From: an uncultured Clostridia bacterium
GTDB taxonomy: Bacteria; Bacillota; Clostridia; UBA1381
Direction: 5' to 3'
Assembly: GCA_934462945.1 (NCBI GenBank)
Contig: CAKSJF010000001.1
Location: 1 to 64,000, forward strand
Length of the DNA stretch: 64,000 nucleotides
Both the position numbers and the translations under genes were made by a program. A model generated the notes under the pieces. The model was not told the DNA's origin, did no database searches, and saw nothing but the letters and a program-made list of their open reading frames with translations. Shown piece by piece: positions 52,081-61,548 of this stretch. Each line of letters opens with the position of its first letter. The stretch's first letter is position 1.

Positions 52081-52092
52081 TTCAAAAAGGTA

Positions 52093-52121
52093 TTGTATCT
52101 TTTCAAAAAATATGATATACT
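52093..52121 (+). promoter_or_regulatory. Sigma-A promoter of the secreted stalk protein gene
   Basis: TTGTAT at 52093-52098, 17-bp spacer, TATACT at 52116-52121. Confidence 0.65.
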
Positions 52122-52159
52122 GAAAGAAAAAGCCGGAAAAAGGCAGAATGGAGTTTATT

Positions 52160-53206
52160 ATGAAGAAAAAACTTTTAGGGGTACTGACGGTTTTAGCAGT
52201 GTCGGCACAGATGACTGCTGCTTTTGCAGAAACAACCGTTCCGACAATTATTGTAAATGAGAGAGAAATGTATTTTGCAGATCAGGGACCGGTGATTCAG
52301 GAGAAAACCGGCAGAACGCTGATTCCTTTGCGTGCGGTTTTAGAGGAATGTAACGCAAAGGTAGACTGGGATGCAGAAACAAGAACTATTCATGCAACCG
52401 CAGGTGATAACAGACGTGAAGTTACTCTGACAATTGACAGCGACCAGATGAAAACACGTTATTATCAGTCCCTGATGGAGTTTACAGACGATACTGTTAC
52501 CCTGGACGAGCCGGCACAGATCATGAACGACCGGACGATGATTCCGGTGCGTGCCGTTGTTGAGGCGCTGGGATCAAAGGTAGACTGGGATGAGGACACA
52601 CAGGTGATCAACATTACCTCCAGAGCCTATATGCGTTATCTGATGGATCAGGGCGTTTTAGATTCAGAATTTAAGCCGATCGAAAAGAAAGAGGGCGAGG
52701 AAGGATACGACGCGTCAAAGGATTTGCCGGCGCTTTCTTTAACCACTGAGGCACAAACGGTTGCAGAGGGTGAAACATTTGATGTTTATGTAAATCTGAA
52801 CAATCTGGAAACACTCGGCGGAGAAAAAAGACTTTTTACCGGCTGCTCTCTGGGTGTATATTATGACTCGGATGTGTTAAATTATGACGGATATACCTTT
52901 GTGGATGGCGAGGAGGAATATCGCGCTGTTCTGGATGCGTCCAACGCAGAGTTTAAGGGTAATTCCGTGAAAATTGTTTCTATTGCACACTATGGCAACG
53001 AGGAGCAGGAAACAAAAGACGGCGCAATTATGAAGCTGACCTTTAAAGTGAAGAAAGCAGAAAAAACCGAACTCCGTCTTTCCAACCGTCTGACCGATTT
53101 AGGCTACGATACATATTTTACTGTTCGCGTAGATGATAAGGATATCACCTGTACCGACGCAACACAGCTTTATATCGATACTACACCGATCATCATTAAC
53201 CAATAA
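52160..53206 (+). CDS. Secreted protein with stalk (copper amine oxidase N-like) and cohesin-like domains
   Basis: 348 residues. Signal peptide about 1-23 (cleavage after AFA), a stalk domain in two halves (about 28-155, RTLIPLRAVLEECNAKVDWD and RTMIPVRAVVEALGSKVDWD are its two repeats), and a C-terminal beta-sandwich (about 190-345, beginning LSLTTEAQTVAEGETFDVYVNL) that resembles cohesin-type domains. It may be an extracellular scaffold or adhesin; enzymatic activity is not indicated. The ATG at 52160 follows GGAG at seven bases; the ATG at 52148 overlaps this site. Confidence 0.83.
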   Translation: MKKKLLGVLTVLAVSAQMTAAFAETTVPTIIVNEREMYFADQGPVIQEKTGRTLIPLRAVLEECNAKVDWDAETRTIHATAGDNRREVTLTIDSDQMKTRYYQSLMEFTDDTVTLDEPAQIMNDRTMIPVRAVVEALGSKVDWDEDTQVINITSRAYMRYLMDQGVLDSEFKPIEKKEGEEGYDASKDLPALSLTTEAQTVAEGETFDVYVNLNNLETLGGEKRLFTGCSLGVYYDSDVLNYDGYTFVDGEEEYRAVLDASNAEFKGNSVKIVSIAHYGNEEQETKDGAIMKLTFKVKKAEKTELRLSNRLTDLGYDTYFTVRVDDKDITCTDATQLYIDTTPIIINQ

Positions 53207-53231
53207 AAAAAGCGGCAAAGCCGCTTTTTTT
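53205..53231. terminator. Bidirectional terminator between convergent genes
   Basis: A7-GCGGC, AAA loop, GCCGC-T7. The distal T run contains part of the feoB stop codon, so both converging transcripts end here. Confidence 0.88.
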
Positions 53232-54921
53232 ATGTCCAAAAACATGCCACCTGATACACCGCCGCAGAGCAGAGCCAGGCTATTAATAATCTCTGAGCGC
53301 AAAAGAGGATCAGGTCGCGCCGGGAAAGTTCGGAGGAGAGGACGGAGAGTGCGGCGGCACAGGGGGGCGCGATCAGGAGAAAGGTGAGAAAGGATGCGGC
53401 AGACGCAGGATTGAACGGAAGATTTGTTCCGAACAAAACTCCAAAGGAGGACAAAACCGCCTCTTTTGCTGCAAGTCCGGAAAAAAGACTCACCACGCTT
53501 TCCCAGTTTCCGAATCCGCATGGACGGAAAATTGGCGCAAACAAATTTCCGGCATATGCAAGCATGCTTTGTTCTGGTGCGCAAAAATGCAGGGAGAAAT
53601 CAAAGCTTTGCAGAAACCACAGCAATATGCCGGTCAGCAGGATAATCATACCGGCACGGCGGAAAAAGTCGGACAGACGATCCCGAATCTGGTTTGAAAT
53701 GTTCCGGAGGGAGGGCATGCGGTAGGGGGGAAGCTCCAGGAGAAACGCATGCTCCTGCGCACGTGCGTTTTTGGTTATCCGCGCATAAGCGACAGCGGAT
53801 AAGATACCGGCAAGGTAAAAAAGCGTGATTGCCAGTCCTGTATGTGCCGGGAAAAATGAGTGAATCAGCATCAGCGTCACAGGGAGCTTTGCGCTGCACG
53901 GCAGATATGGGATCATGAAGATTGTTTTTCTGCGTTTTTTTGCATCCCGGATCACGCGTGAGGAGAGGATAGCGGTTGCAGAACATCCGAACCCGGACAA
54001 CAGCGGCAGAATGCAGTGACCGTCAAGTCCCAACCGTTCCATGGCACGGTGAGAAAGAAAGATCATCCGGGCAAAGTATCCGCTGTCCTCTAAGATTGCT
54101 AAAAAGAAAAACAACAGGAGCAGCTGCGGAAAAAATGCCGCCATACCGGAAAATGCCGGGAAAATTCCCTCTGTGATCAGGCTTTTCAGAAAATAGTTTG
54201 TCCCGAGGCTATCTAAAATCCGCTCAAAGAAATCCGTTGGAAAAGATTGTAGCAGAGCGGAAAGCGCATTGCCGGGAGCACCGAAGGTCAGATAGAACAT
54301 CAGAAAAAAGGTGCAAAAAAGAATCGGAACTGCAACGGCAGAATGAAGAAACGCCCGGTCGAGCGCTTCTGTTTTTTTCAGAATCCTGTTTTCTCCGGTG
54401 CGGCTTTGTACACTCTTTATGATTTCCGGGATCGGAGGAATTTTATGATTCATTTTTTTCGGAATCACATTGGATAATTCCAAAATCCCCTGACCGGTTG
54501 CGGCAGAAATCAAAACAACCGGAATCCCAAGAATTTTCGAGAGTTTTTCCGCATCAATGCGTTGTCCGCTTTTTTCTAAAAGATCGCACAGATTCAGCGC
54601 AAGCACCATAGGACGTCCCAGCCGGCCTAATGCGCGGGTCAATGCCAGACTTCGTTCCAGCTGGGAGGCATCTGCACTATGCAATATCCAATCCGGATTT
54701 CCCTTTGTCAAAAAATCGGCAGAAAGCCGTTCCTCTGCGCTGCTCCCGGAAAGAGAATAGATTCCTGGGAGATCAAAAAGAGTGTTATTTCCCCATGCTC
54801 CGCTTCTCTCTGAAACGGTCACACCGGCACGGTTCCCAACCTGGTACCGGCTGTTTGTCAGCCGGTTAAAGAGGGATGTTTTCCCGGAATTAGGGTTTCC
54901 GGCTAAGTAAATGATACTCAT
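53230..54921 (-). CDS. feoB: Ferrous iron transporter B
   Basis: 563 residues, shorter than most FeoB (600-800). The N-terminal G domain has G1 GNPNSGKTS (7-15), G3 DLPGIYSL and a G4-like NLCD. The membrane part holds the Gate/nucleoside-recognition helices (for example LPLLSGFGCSATAI). It imports Fe(II), with GTP binding controlling the pore. No feoA precedes it. The ATG at 54921 overlaps the stop of the P-type ATPase gene (ATGA). The cytosolic linker after the G domain (about 160-220) is short, which explains the reduced length. Confidence 0.93.
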   Translation of the reverse strand: MSIIYLAGNPNSGKTSLFNRLTNSRYQVGNRAGVTVSERSGAWGNNTLFDLPGIYSLSGSSAEERLSADFLTKGNPDWILHSADASQLERSLALTRALGRLGRPMVLALNLCDLLEKSGQRIDAEKLSKILGIPVVLISAATGQGILELSNVIPKKMNHKIPPIPEIIKSVQSRTGENRILKKTEALDRAFLHSAVAVPILFCTFFLMFYLTFGAPGNALSALLQSFPTDFFERILDSLGTNYFLKSLITEGIFPAFSGMAAFFPQLLLLFFFLAILEDSGYFARMIFLSHRAMERLGLDGHCILPLLSGFGCSATAILSSRVIRDAKKRRKTIFMIPYLPCSAKLPVTLMLIHSFFPAHTGLAITLFYLAGILSAVAYARITKNARAQEHAFLLELPPYRMPSLRNISNQIRDRLSDFFRRAGMIILLTGILLWFLQSFDFSLHFCAPEQSMLAYAGNLFAPIFRPCGFGNWESVVSLFSGLAAKEAVLSSFGVLFGTNLPFNPASAASFLTFLLIAPPCAAALSVLSSELSRRDLILFCAQRLLIAWLCSAAVYQVACFWT

Positions 54922-57485
54922 AGTGTTTCCTTTCTCCGTGTTCCGAAAAGCTTTTGCAGCTCCACCAATGGCAACGGCGCAAAGGACAAAAGTCCCACTA
55001 TGCTCCATTGCAGAGCGTTGAGCGGAACAACGCGGAACAGGGGAGAAAGCATCGGAACAGACACGACCCCAACCTGTAAAATTACTCCGATCAAAAACGC
55101 ACCCACCAGATACGGATTGGAAAGGATTCCGACCGAGAATACCGAGCGCTCGCTCCGCATATTAAAGGCATGCACCAGCTGAGAAAGGCTCAGAACGCAG
55201 AAAGACATGGTTCTTCCAATCTCCAGTGTGGCGGAGCAGTCGAAGAAAATTCGTCCTACGGTAAATGCCAATAGTGCCAGACCGCCAATCATTCCGCCCT
55301 CGATTGCAATGGTCCACCAAAGTCCGTCTGCAAACAGTCCTTTTTTGGGGGAACGCGGAGGATGTTTCATTAAATCCTTTTCCGGAGGATCTAAGCCAAG
55401 TGCAATTGCCGGCAGCGAATCGGTAACAAGATTCACCCATAATAGCTGAATGGCAAGGAGCGTTGTCTGTGAGCCAAAAAGCAAGCCGAATAAAATGGTC
55501 AGAATCTCTCCGATATTACTGGAGAGTAAAAACTGAACCGCTTTTTTGATGTTTGCAAAGATGGCGCGCCCCTGGCGGACGGCAGCCACGATTGTGGCAA
55601 AATTATCGTCCGTTAAAATCATATCCGAGGCGGATTTTGCCACATCTGTTCCGTTTTTGCCCATACTGCACCCGATGTCAGCCGTTTTTAATGCCGGTGC
55701 ATCGTTCACACCGTCGCCGGTCATGGCAACAACTGCACCACGTTTTTGCCAGGCGCGGACAATCCGAACTTTGTGTTCCGGGGTGACGCGTGCATAAACC
55801 GAATAATGCTCCACATTTTTTTCTAAGTCCTCCTGCGACATTGCAGATAGCTCTGTCCCGGTCAGTACACGGTCTGATTTGGAAAGAATGCCGACCTGCT
55901 TTGCCACAGCTGCGGCAGTGTTGGCATGATCTCCAGTAATCATCACCGGAATAATGCCTGCTTCGCGGCAGACTGCAACAGCTTGTGCAGCCTCCGGGCG
56001 CGGAGGATCCTCAATCCCGATCAGTCCCAGAAATACAAACTGCTCCTCGGCTGCGGTGCTGTTGGCGGTATCACGGTATGCAACCGCCAAAACGCGCAGG
56101 GCACGCGAAGTCATTTCCTCGTTTTCGGTGAGGATTTTATGTCTTGCAGAATCGGTCAGCGAAAGAGTAGATTCTCCGCTTTGGTAACGGCTGCAAAGCG
56201 ACAGCAGCACATCCGGCGCGCCTTTTATGATACTGCAATAGCCGGAGCTTTTTTTGTGTACGGTGATCATTCTTTTTTTTCTGGAATCAAACGGAATTTC
56301 CGAAATCCGCGGATATTTTTTATCTGAATCTGTTTTGGAAATTCCTTGTTTTTGTGCGGCGGAAAGAATTGCCGACTCTGTGGGGTTCGTGCTGTCCGGA
56401 TCAGAGCAGAGTACGGCATAAAAAAGCGTTTTGTCCGATCCGGCAATTTTCGTAACCGTCATTTTATTTTCTGTCAGCGTTCCGGTTTTGTCCGAACAGA
56501 TCACCGAGGCGCTTCCAAGCGTTTCAACTGACGGCAGATTCCGGATAATCGCATTCTGCTTTGCCATGCGCTGTACACCGATTGCCAGCATAATTGTGAC
56601 AATTGCCGGCAGACCCTCCGGAATTGCAGCCACAGCCAGGCTGACCGAGGTTAAAAACATGTCAAAGGGCGGAATCCTTCGAAAAAGTCCGATAAAAAAA
56701 ATCACACCGCAGATAAAAAGCGCAATCCAGCCTAAATTTTTTCCGACCTCGGAGAGCTTTTTTTGCAGCGGAGTTTCCTTTTGTCCGGCATCTAAAATTA
56801 ATCCGGCAATCTTTCCAACCTCCGTGTTCATGCCGGTTTCAACTGCGATTGCTTCTGCTTTTCCGCCTAATACCAGGGAGGAGGCATAGGCAAGATTCTT
56901 TCGTTCTGCCGGAGGTGTTTTTTGGGGATAAACCCCCTCTGCGGATTTCCAGATTCCGCCGGATTCGCCTGTTAAAGAGGATTCGTCGGTTTGCAGCTGC
57001 ACCGCGGAAATCAGCCGGCAGTCCGCCGGAATCCGATCCCCGGTTTTCAGAATCAAAAGATCTCCCGGAACAACCTCCTCTGCCGGAATTTCCATGATTT
57101 TTCCTGAACGTCGGACGTGCGCCGTGGGGGAAGTGATTTTTTTTAATGCCTCTAAGGAACGCTCGGCGCGGTTTTCCTGTACTACTCCTAAAATTGCGTT
57201 AAATACGACAATGCCTAAAATCATGATCGGATCGACCCAGTCGGTATCCTGGTGCAGCCAGGAGGTGAGAAAGGATAAAAATGCCGCGGCTAAGAGAATC
57301 AGAATCATAAAATCCTGAAACTGCGCAAAAAAATGCCGGAGAAAGCCGGATTTTTTTGGTGTGTGTAAAATGTTTTTCCCATGCTCAGAAAGACGGCGAC
57401 GTGCCTCCTTTTCCGAAAGCCCGTCCCTGGAATCTGCGCCTAATAAACGGATTGTTTCTTCTGCTGTCTTATCGTGCCATATCAT
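54918..57485 (-). CDS. P-type cation ATPase, SERCA/PMCA-like (calcium type)
   Basis: 855 residues. Cation ATPase N-domain (about 1-65), actuator with LTGES, phosphorylation motif DKTGTLTENK (Asp near 331), hinge TGDGVNDAPAL and a C-terminal set of helices with the calcium-ATPase pattern NLVTDSLPAIALG. The membrane motif PEGLPAIV fits Ca2+ transporters. It would export Ca2+ (possibly Mn2+). Coupled by a 4-base overlap to feoB downstream, an uncommon neighbour. AGGAGG lies 11 bases before the ATG, a little far. Confidence 0.92.
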   Translation of the reverse strand: MIWHDKTAEETIRLLGADSRDGLSEKEARRRLSEHGKNILHTPKKSGFLRHFFAQFQDFMILILLAAAFLSFLTSWLHQDTDWVDPIMILGIVVFNAILGVVQENRAERSLEALKKITSPTAHVRRSGKIMEIPAEEVVPGDLLILKTGDRIPADCRLISAVQLQTDESSLTGESGGIWKSAEGVYPQKTPPAERKNLAYASSLVLGGKAEAIAVETGMNTEVGKIAGLILDAGQKETPLQKKLSEVGKNLGWIALFICGVIFFIGLFRRIPPFDMFLTSVSLAVAAIPEGLPAIVTIMLAIGVQRMAKQNAIIRNLPSVETLGSASVICSDKTGTLTENKMTVTKIAGSDKTLFYAVLCSDPDSTNPTESAILSAAQKQGISKTDSDKKYPRISEIPFDSRKKRMITVHKKSSGYCSIIKGAPDVLLSLCSRYQSGESTLSLTDSARHKILTENEEMTSRALRVLAVAYRDTANSTAAEEQFVFLGLIGIEDPPRPEAAQAVAVCREAGIIPVMITGDHANTAAAVAKQVGILSKSDRVLTGTELSAMSQEDLEKNVEHYSVYARVTPEHKVRIVRAWQKRGAVVAMTGDGVNDAPALKTADIGCSMGKNGTDVAKSASDMILTDDNFATIVAAVRQGRAIFANIKKAVQFLLSSNIGEILTILFGLLFGSQTTLLAIQLLWVNLVTDSLPAIALGLDPPEKDLMKHPPRSPKKGLFADGLWWTIAIEGGMIGGLALLAFTVGRIFFDCSATLEIGRTMSFCVLSLSQLVHAFNMRSERSVFSVGILSNPYLVGAFLIGVILQVGVVSVPMLSPLFRVVPLNALQWSIVGLLSFAPLPLVELQKLFGTRRKETL

Positions 57486-57579
57486 GTCTTTTTCAGCCTC
57501 CTGTGTTATCTTTGTTACAGTATATTAGAAAGGTTGTCTGTTTATTTCGTTTTTTTCAAAAAAATTTTTAAAAAAGTAC

Positions 57580-57608
57580 TTGACAATATATGTATTATAT
57601 GATATAGT
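57580..57608 (+). promoter_or_regulatory. Sigma-A promoter of the GntR/ABC operon
   Basis: TTGACA at 57580-57585, 17-bp spacer, TATAGT at 57603-57608. Confidence 0.85.
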
Positions 57609-57636
57609 ACAGATAGTACAAGTGATACAGTTGTAC
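57605..57636. promoter_or_regulatory. Putative GntR (YtrA-type) operator
   Basis: GTACAA (57616-57621) and TTGTAC (57631-57636) form an inverted repeat with 9-base spacer just after the -10 box; TAGTAC also occurs twice as a direct repeat (57605-57610, 57614-57619). Placement over the transcription start fits autorepression by the first gene. Confidence 0.6.
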
Positions 57637-57652
57637 AGAAAGGAGGAGCGTT

Positions 57653-58030
57653 ATGTTTCAGCTGGATTTTGGTGACCACCGACCGATCTATGAGCAGATT
57701 AAGGACCGTTTTAAAAATCTGATCATCAGCGGAGCGTTATCGGAGCATGAAAAGCTGCCGTCCGTCCGGGAGCTTGCCGGAACGCTTGCAATCAATCCGA
57801 ATACCATTCAAAAGGCTTATCGGGATTTGGAGTCGGAGGGGTACATTTATTCACTCAGGGCAAGGGGGAGCTTTGTTGCTCCGCAGTCGAGCATTGCCCG
57901 GCAGGAGCAGACAGGGAGAATGCTGTCTGAATTAGAGGAGCTATTACAGAAAATGAAGTTCTGCGGCGTGGAAAAGAGAATGGCTTTAGATGCCGTGGAA
58001 CAGATTTATCAAAATGAAGAAAGGGTGTGA
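57653..58030 (+). CDS. GntR-family regulator, YtrA subfamily
   Basis: 125 residues. A winged helix (about 10-75, PIYEQIKDRFKNLIISG and LPSVRELAGTLAINPNTIQKAYRDLE, core VRELAGTLAINPNT) with only a short helical tail for dimerisation, the hallmark of the YtrA subfamily. These repress their own operon, which usually encodes an ABC transporter, as here. AGGAGG precedes the ATG. Confidence 0.93.
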   Translation: MFQLDFGDHRPIYEQIKDRFKNLIISGALSEHEKLPSVRELAGTLAINPNTIQKAYRDLESEGYIYSLRARGSFVAPQSSIARQEQTGRMLSELEELLQKMKFCGVEKRMALDAVEQIYQNEERV

Positions 58031-58034
58031 GAGC

Positions 58035-58928
58035 ATGATTTGCGTGAATCATGTGAATAAAAGCTTCGGCACGTTCCATGCATTAGACGATCTGTCTCTG
58101 CATGTAAAGTGCGGATCGGTTTATGGACTGATTGGGCCAAACGGAGCAGGAAAAACAACGATTCTGAAGCATCTTGCAGGAATTTACCGGCAGGACGCAG
58201 GGGAGATACAAATTGGCGGCGAACCGGTTTTTGAGAATATAGAGCGGAAGAAAAAGCTTGTCTTTATCAGCGACGATCTCTTTTTCTTCACCACCTATTC
58301 CATTATCGACACCGCAAAATTCTATGCCGGAATTTATCCGGACTGGAGCTGGGAGAGATTCTATCAGCTCAAGGATATTTTCAAAATTGATCTAACGCGC
58401 CGTGTGCGCAGACTTTCAAAAGGTATGCAGAAACAGGTTGCTTTCTGGATGGGCATTTCCGCTATGCCGGAGGTACTTCTCTTAGACGAGCCGGTGGACG
58501 GATTAGATCCGGTTATGCGCAGAAACGTATGGAAATTAATGCTCCAGGACGTAGCAGAGCGAGGAACAACCGTTTTGGTTTCCAGTCACAATCTCCGGGA
58601 ACTGGAGGATGTGTGCGATCATGTCGGCATTATGCACCGCGGTAAGGTGGTGTTGGAAAAGGCTTTGGACGACGTGAAGGGAAATATTCATAAATTACAG
58701 GTAGCATTCCGGGATGGGATTCCGGAGGATCTTGGATTAAAGGTGCTGCATACTGAAACCTACGGAAGTGTTTCGATTCTGATTGTCAAGGGATCGGGAG
58801 AGGAAATCCTTTCTGAGATAGAAAAACGGAAGCCTTTAATATGCGATCTTCTTCCGCTGACCTTGGAGGAAGTATTTATCTATGAGTTAGGGGGGCTTGG
58901 ATATGAATTCAAGAACATCATTCTTTAA
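58035..58928 (+). CDS. ABC transporter ATP-binding protein
   Basis: 297 residues. Walker A GPNGAGKTT near 37-45, Q-loop region, signature variant LSKGMQKQV near 131, Walker B LLLDEPVDGLDP and the H-loop in SSHNLRE. Matches the BcrA/YtrB type ATPases that energise ABC-2 permeases. The start at 58035 follows AGGGTGTGAGAG, four bases beyond the GntR stop; an earlier frame start at 57990 lies inside the GntR gene. Overlaps the permease gene by 26 bases. Confidence 0.93.
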   Translation: MICVNHVNKSFGTFHALDDLSLHVKCGSVYGLIGPNGAGKTTILKHLAGIYRQDAGEIQIGGEPVFENIERKKKLVFISDDLFFFTTYSIIDTAKFYAGIYPDWSWERFYQLKDIFKIDLTRRVRRLSKGMQKQVAFWMGISAMPEVLLLDEPVDGLDPVMRRNVWKLMLQDVAERGTTVLVSSHNLRELEDVCDHVGIMHRGKVVLEKALDDVKGNIHKLQVAFRDGIPEDLGLKVLHTETYGSVSILIVKGSGEEILSEIEKRKPLICDLLPLTLEEVFIYELGGLGYEFKNIIL

Positions 58929-60948
58929 TAAGAGTCTGATCCGTTCGGATTTGAGGAGACTATGGTGGATCAGTGCACTGCATACAATTGGGATTTTCCT
59001 GTTTTATACCTTTTTGTACTTAGACCAATATACAGGTGAGTATGGGTATTTGCCGACAGGGGTTTACACAGATTTCGGAACATCACCAATTTACAGGATG
59101 TCTCCGGCATTTTATGTGCTTGCGATTCTGGTACCGGTGGGACTTTCTGCATTCCTGTTTTCCTATTTGCAGAATAATTCCTCTATGACCTGTCTGCACG
59201 GGATTCCGGTTTCAAGAAAGACGCACTATTTTTCGCATCTTTTATCCGGAGGGATTATGCTTTTGATTCCTGTGCTGGTTAACGGGCTGATTCTGCTTTT
59301 GTTCCGCATGAACAAGAATGTTGCAGAAAGCTATCGGATTGTGGATTTGTTCTGGCTTTTAGCAAGCGGACTGGTGTATGAGATTTTAAGTTTTACCGCA
59401 GCATCCCTTGTTATGACGGTGGTGGGAAATGCATTTGCAGGTTTTTGCTTAACCTTTGCGATTGCAGCGCTTCCGGCGGTGGCAGAAAGCTTTATCTTCT
59501 ACTTCTGTGAACAGCAGCTGTACGGATATGTGTATAACGGAAACTATTCTCTGGTGCAGTTTTTGTATGCACTTCCGGATGAAATGCTAACAAGCGGAAA
59601 ATGGATTTTATATCTGGTTTTGTCGGTTGTCTTTGTCTTAGCAGGCTATGGACTCTACCGTATCCGGAATTTAGAAAATCATAGTGAAATTATCGCATTT
59701 CCAAAGCTTCGTCCGGTGTTTGTCTATGGCGTTGGAATCTGCTTTGGCTGCGGCGGATACTTATACTTTTCCGAAATTATCGGATCGGATAACATTTTGT
59801 TCCTGATCCCGATCGGGGTTCTGGGCATTGTGATTGCGCAGATGCTGGTGCAGAAATCGTTCCGGATCTTCAAGACGGTATACAAGCCGGTGATTGGTTT
59901 TATCTGTTTTGTCCTTTTGATGTACGGAGCGTTTGCAGCTGACATTTTAGGATATGAAAAGAAAGTTCCGAAGCCAGAGGAGGTTGCGTCTGTGTCTTTT
60001 CGTGATGAACAAAGCACAAACCGCATGATGACCAGCGATAATAGGATAGCCTGCACAATTGACAGCTATGACTACAGCGTTTCTGATTTGGAGGGGCTTT
60101 CCTTGGTGGAAAATCTGCATAAAGCGATTATCACAAAGAGAAATGATCCAAATCGCAGTTATCAGCACAGCTATGGACTTATGTTAAAATACACTCTCAA
60201 AAACGGAAAAACTCTGGTGCGTCAATATACGTTTGATGCGGATGAGCTTTTAGACTCTCTGTTGCCTGTAAAAAACCTGCCGCAGATGAGGGCGGCAGAT
60301 TTTCCGATGCTTGCAAATAACAAACGCAAGTACACCTCTGTTGCAATCCTTGATCAACGTGTTCCGGAGGATAAAAACGATCCCTATCGGAACGGAATTA
60401 CCGATCCGCAGATTGTACAGGAGCTGATCAATGCACTTTCCAAGGATTTATCCGAGATACCGGTGGAAAGCTTTCTGTATCGGAATGAAACTAATCTGCA
60501 AATAAACGTATCCTTCACACAGGCTGCCAGATATCAGGATACCGGCGAAATGGTTCCGGAAGATAAACTCGGAATCTTCACAGAGTATTACATCATCCGA
60601 AGGGAGTACAAGAATACGCTTGCAGTCTTGAAAAAAATCGGTTTTTATGATGCGCTTCCGAAGGCAGATTCGATCGAGGGGATCGATGTCAGCTATTTTG
60701 GGGGGGATGTCCGTGTGTATCATGATACGGAGGAGGAAAAAACTGCGCAGACTCAGACAGAAGCTGGTATATCGAAAATTACCGATCCGGATCAGATTGC
60801 AAAAATCTATCAGATTCTCGGAGATTTTTATGAGGTTAAGGATTATGATTCCGATGCAGAGCTTTCGATTCTTTACAAAAACGGATCTGTAGCGACTATG
60901 ACAATTAACAGCTGGGATGAGGTCTGGAACGGCATATTGAAAAACTGA
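58903..60948 (+). CDS. ABC-2 type permease with large extracytoplasmic domain
   Basis: 681 residues. About eight or more helices occupy the first 360 residues (start SDLRRLWWISALHTIGIFLF, core RRLWWISALHT), followed by one helix near 340-355 and a 320-residue soluble C-terminal part with no recognised domain. The soluble tail makes it larger than usual ABC-2 permeases and may sense a ligand. ATG at 58903 after TTAGGGGGG. It probably works with the preceding ATPase in export or in resistance to a wall-active compound, as in Ytr-like systems. Confidence 0.85.
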   Translation: MNSRTSFFNKSLIRSDLRRLWWISALHTIGIFLFYTFLYLDQYTGEYGYLPTGVYTDFGTSPIYRMSPAFYVLAILVPVGLSAFLFSYLQNNSSMTCLHGIPVSRKTHYFSHLLSGGIMLLIPVLVNGLILLLFRMNKNVAESYRIVDLFWLLASGLVYEILSFTAASLVMTVVGNAFAGFCLTFAIAALPAVAESFIFYFCEQQLYGYVYNGNYSLVQFLYALPDEMLTSGKWILYLVLSVVFVLAGYGLYRIRNLENHSEIIAFPKLRPVFVYGVGICFGCGGYLYFSEIIGSDNILFLIPIGVLGIVIAQMLVQKSFRIFKTVYKPVIGFICFVLLMYGAFAADILGYEKKVPKPEEVASVSFRDEQSTNRMMTSDNRIACTIDSYDYSVSDLEGLSLVENLHKAIITKRNDPNRSYQHSYGLMLKYTLKNGKTLVRQYTFDADELLDSLLPVKNLPQMRAADFPMLANNKRKYTSVAILDQRVPEDKNDPYRNGITDPQIVQELINALSKDLSEIPVESFLYRNETNLQINVSFTQAARYQDTGEMVPEDKLGIFTEYYIIRREYKNTLAVLKKIGFYDALPKADSIEGIDVSYFGGDVRVYHDTEEEKTAQTQTEAGISKITDPDQIAKIYQILGDFYEVKDYDSDAELSILYKNGSVATMTINSWDEVWNGILKN

Positions 60949-60964
60949 CAGAGAGGTGATTTTG

Positions 60965-61402
60965 ATGAGAAATTGTTTGATCATACTGCTGATGCTGGCG
61001 TTCTTTTCCGGGTGCGCCGGCAAGCCGGCAGGAAGTGCGTCCCTATATGACTATAAAACGCAGTATGTCGGGGATAACAGCAAGGTTTCGCATATTGCCG
61101 GAGCAATGCAGTACCCAGAGGGCGCGGCTTGCGAGTCTGTGAAAATTCAGTCGGAAAAAGAACCATACGGACTGACGGTGTACCTTTCCGGTACAGAAGT
61201 ATCCGACGCGTCCGCCTACCGGAAAAACGCGATGATGTGCTTTGCTTTGATTGACAACCTGGATGAGATGAAATATCAGTCTGGTAAGAGCGGAGCAATT
61301 CTTGCAGAATTTTGCCGGGATGAGTTGGAACGGAATCAGAACATCAAATGCTCTGAAATCGGAAGATCAAAGGAAAGCTTTGAAGCGTTTCAGAAGCAAT
61401 AA
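60965..61402 (+). CDS. Lipoprotein, DUF4825-like
   Basis: 145 residues. A lipoprotein signal peptide ends at FFSGC (Cys near 17). The mature part has YKTQYVGDNSKVSHI and EPYGLTVYLSG, which match the DUF4825 family as I remember it. These are extracytoplasmic proteins of unknown role, found as lipoproteins or as domains of BlaR/MecR-like sensors. The ATG at 60965 follows GAGAGG; a GTG at 60956 lies within that site. Last gene of the GntR/ABC operon, so it may cooperate with the large soluble tail of the permease. Confidence 0.8.
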   Translation: MRNCLIILLMLAFFSGCAGKPAGSASLYDYKTQYVGDNSKVSHIAGAMQYPEGAACESVKIQSEKEPYGLTVYLSGTEVSDASAYRKNAMMCFALIDNLDEMKYQSGKSGAILAEFCRDELERNQNIKCSEIGRSKESFEAFQKQ

Positions 61403-61405
61403 TAG

Positions 61406-61444
61406 AAAAAATTCTCAGAGCAGCGTTGCTTTGAGAATTTTTTT
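61406..61444 (+). terminator. Terminator of the GntR/ABC operon
   Basis: AAAAAATTCTCA (61406-61417) pairs with TGAGAATTTTTT (from 61432), ending in a T run. Confidence 0.82.
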
Positions 61445-61461
61445 GTAAAAAAAGTTAATTC

Positions 61462-61492
61462 CAATACCTTTTCAAAGTATTGTGGTATTGTG
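61462..61492. promoter_or_regulatory. Repeats just upstream of and into the DUF5107 promoter
   Basis: CAATAC (61462-61467) and GTATTG (61477-61482) form an inverted repeat; GTATTGTG also occurs as a tandem direct repeat (61477-61484, 61485-61492), the second copy running into the -35 box. A candidate regulator site. Confidence 0.4.
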
Positions 61493-61516
61493 ACTGATCG
61501 GAAAACTTGCTATAAT
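61488..61516 (+). promoter_or_regulatory. Sigma-A promoter of the DUF5107 gene
   Basis: TTGTGA at 61488-61493, 17-bp spacer, TATAAT at 61511-61516. Confidence 0.7.
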
Positions 61517-61548
61517 GGGGGTAAAAGTATCAGAAAAGGATGAACCTT

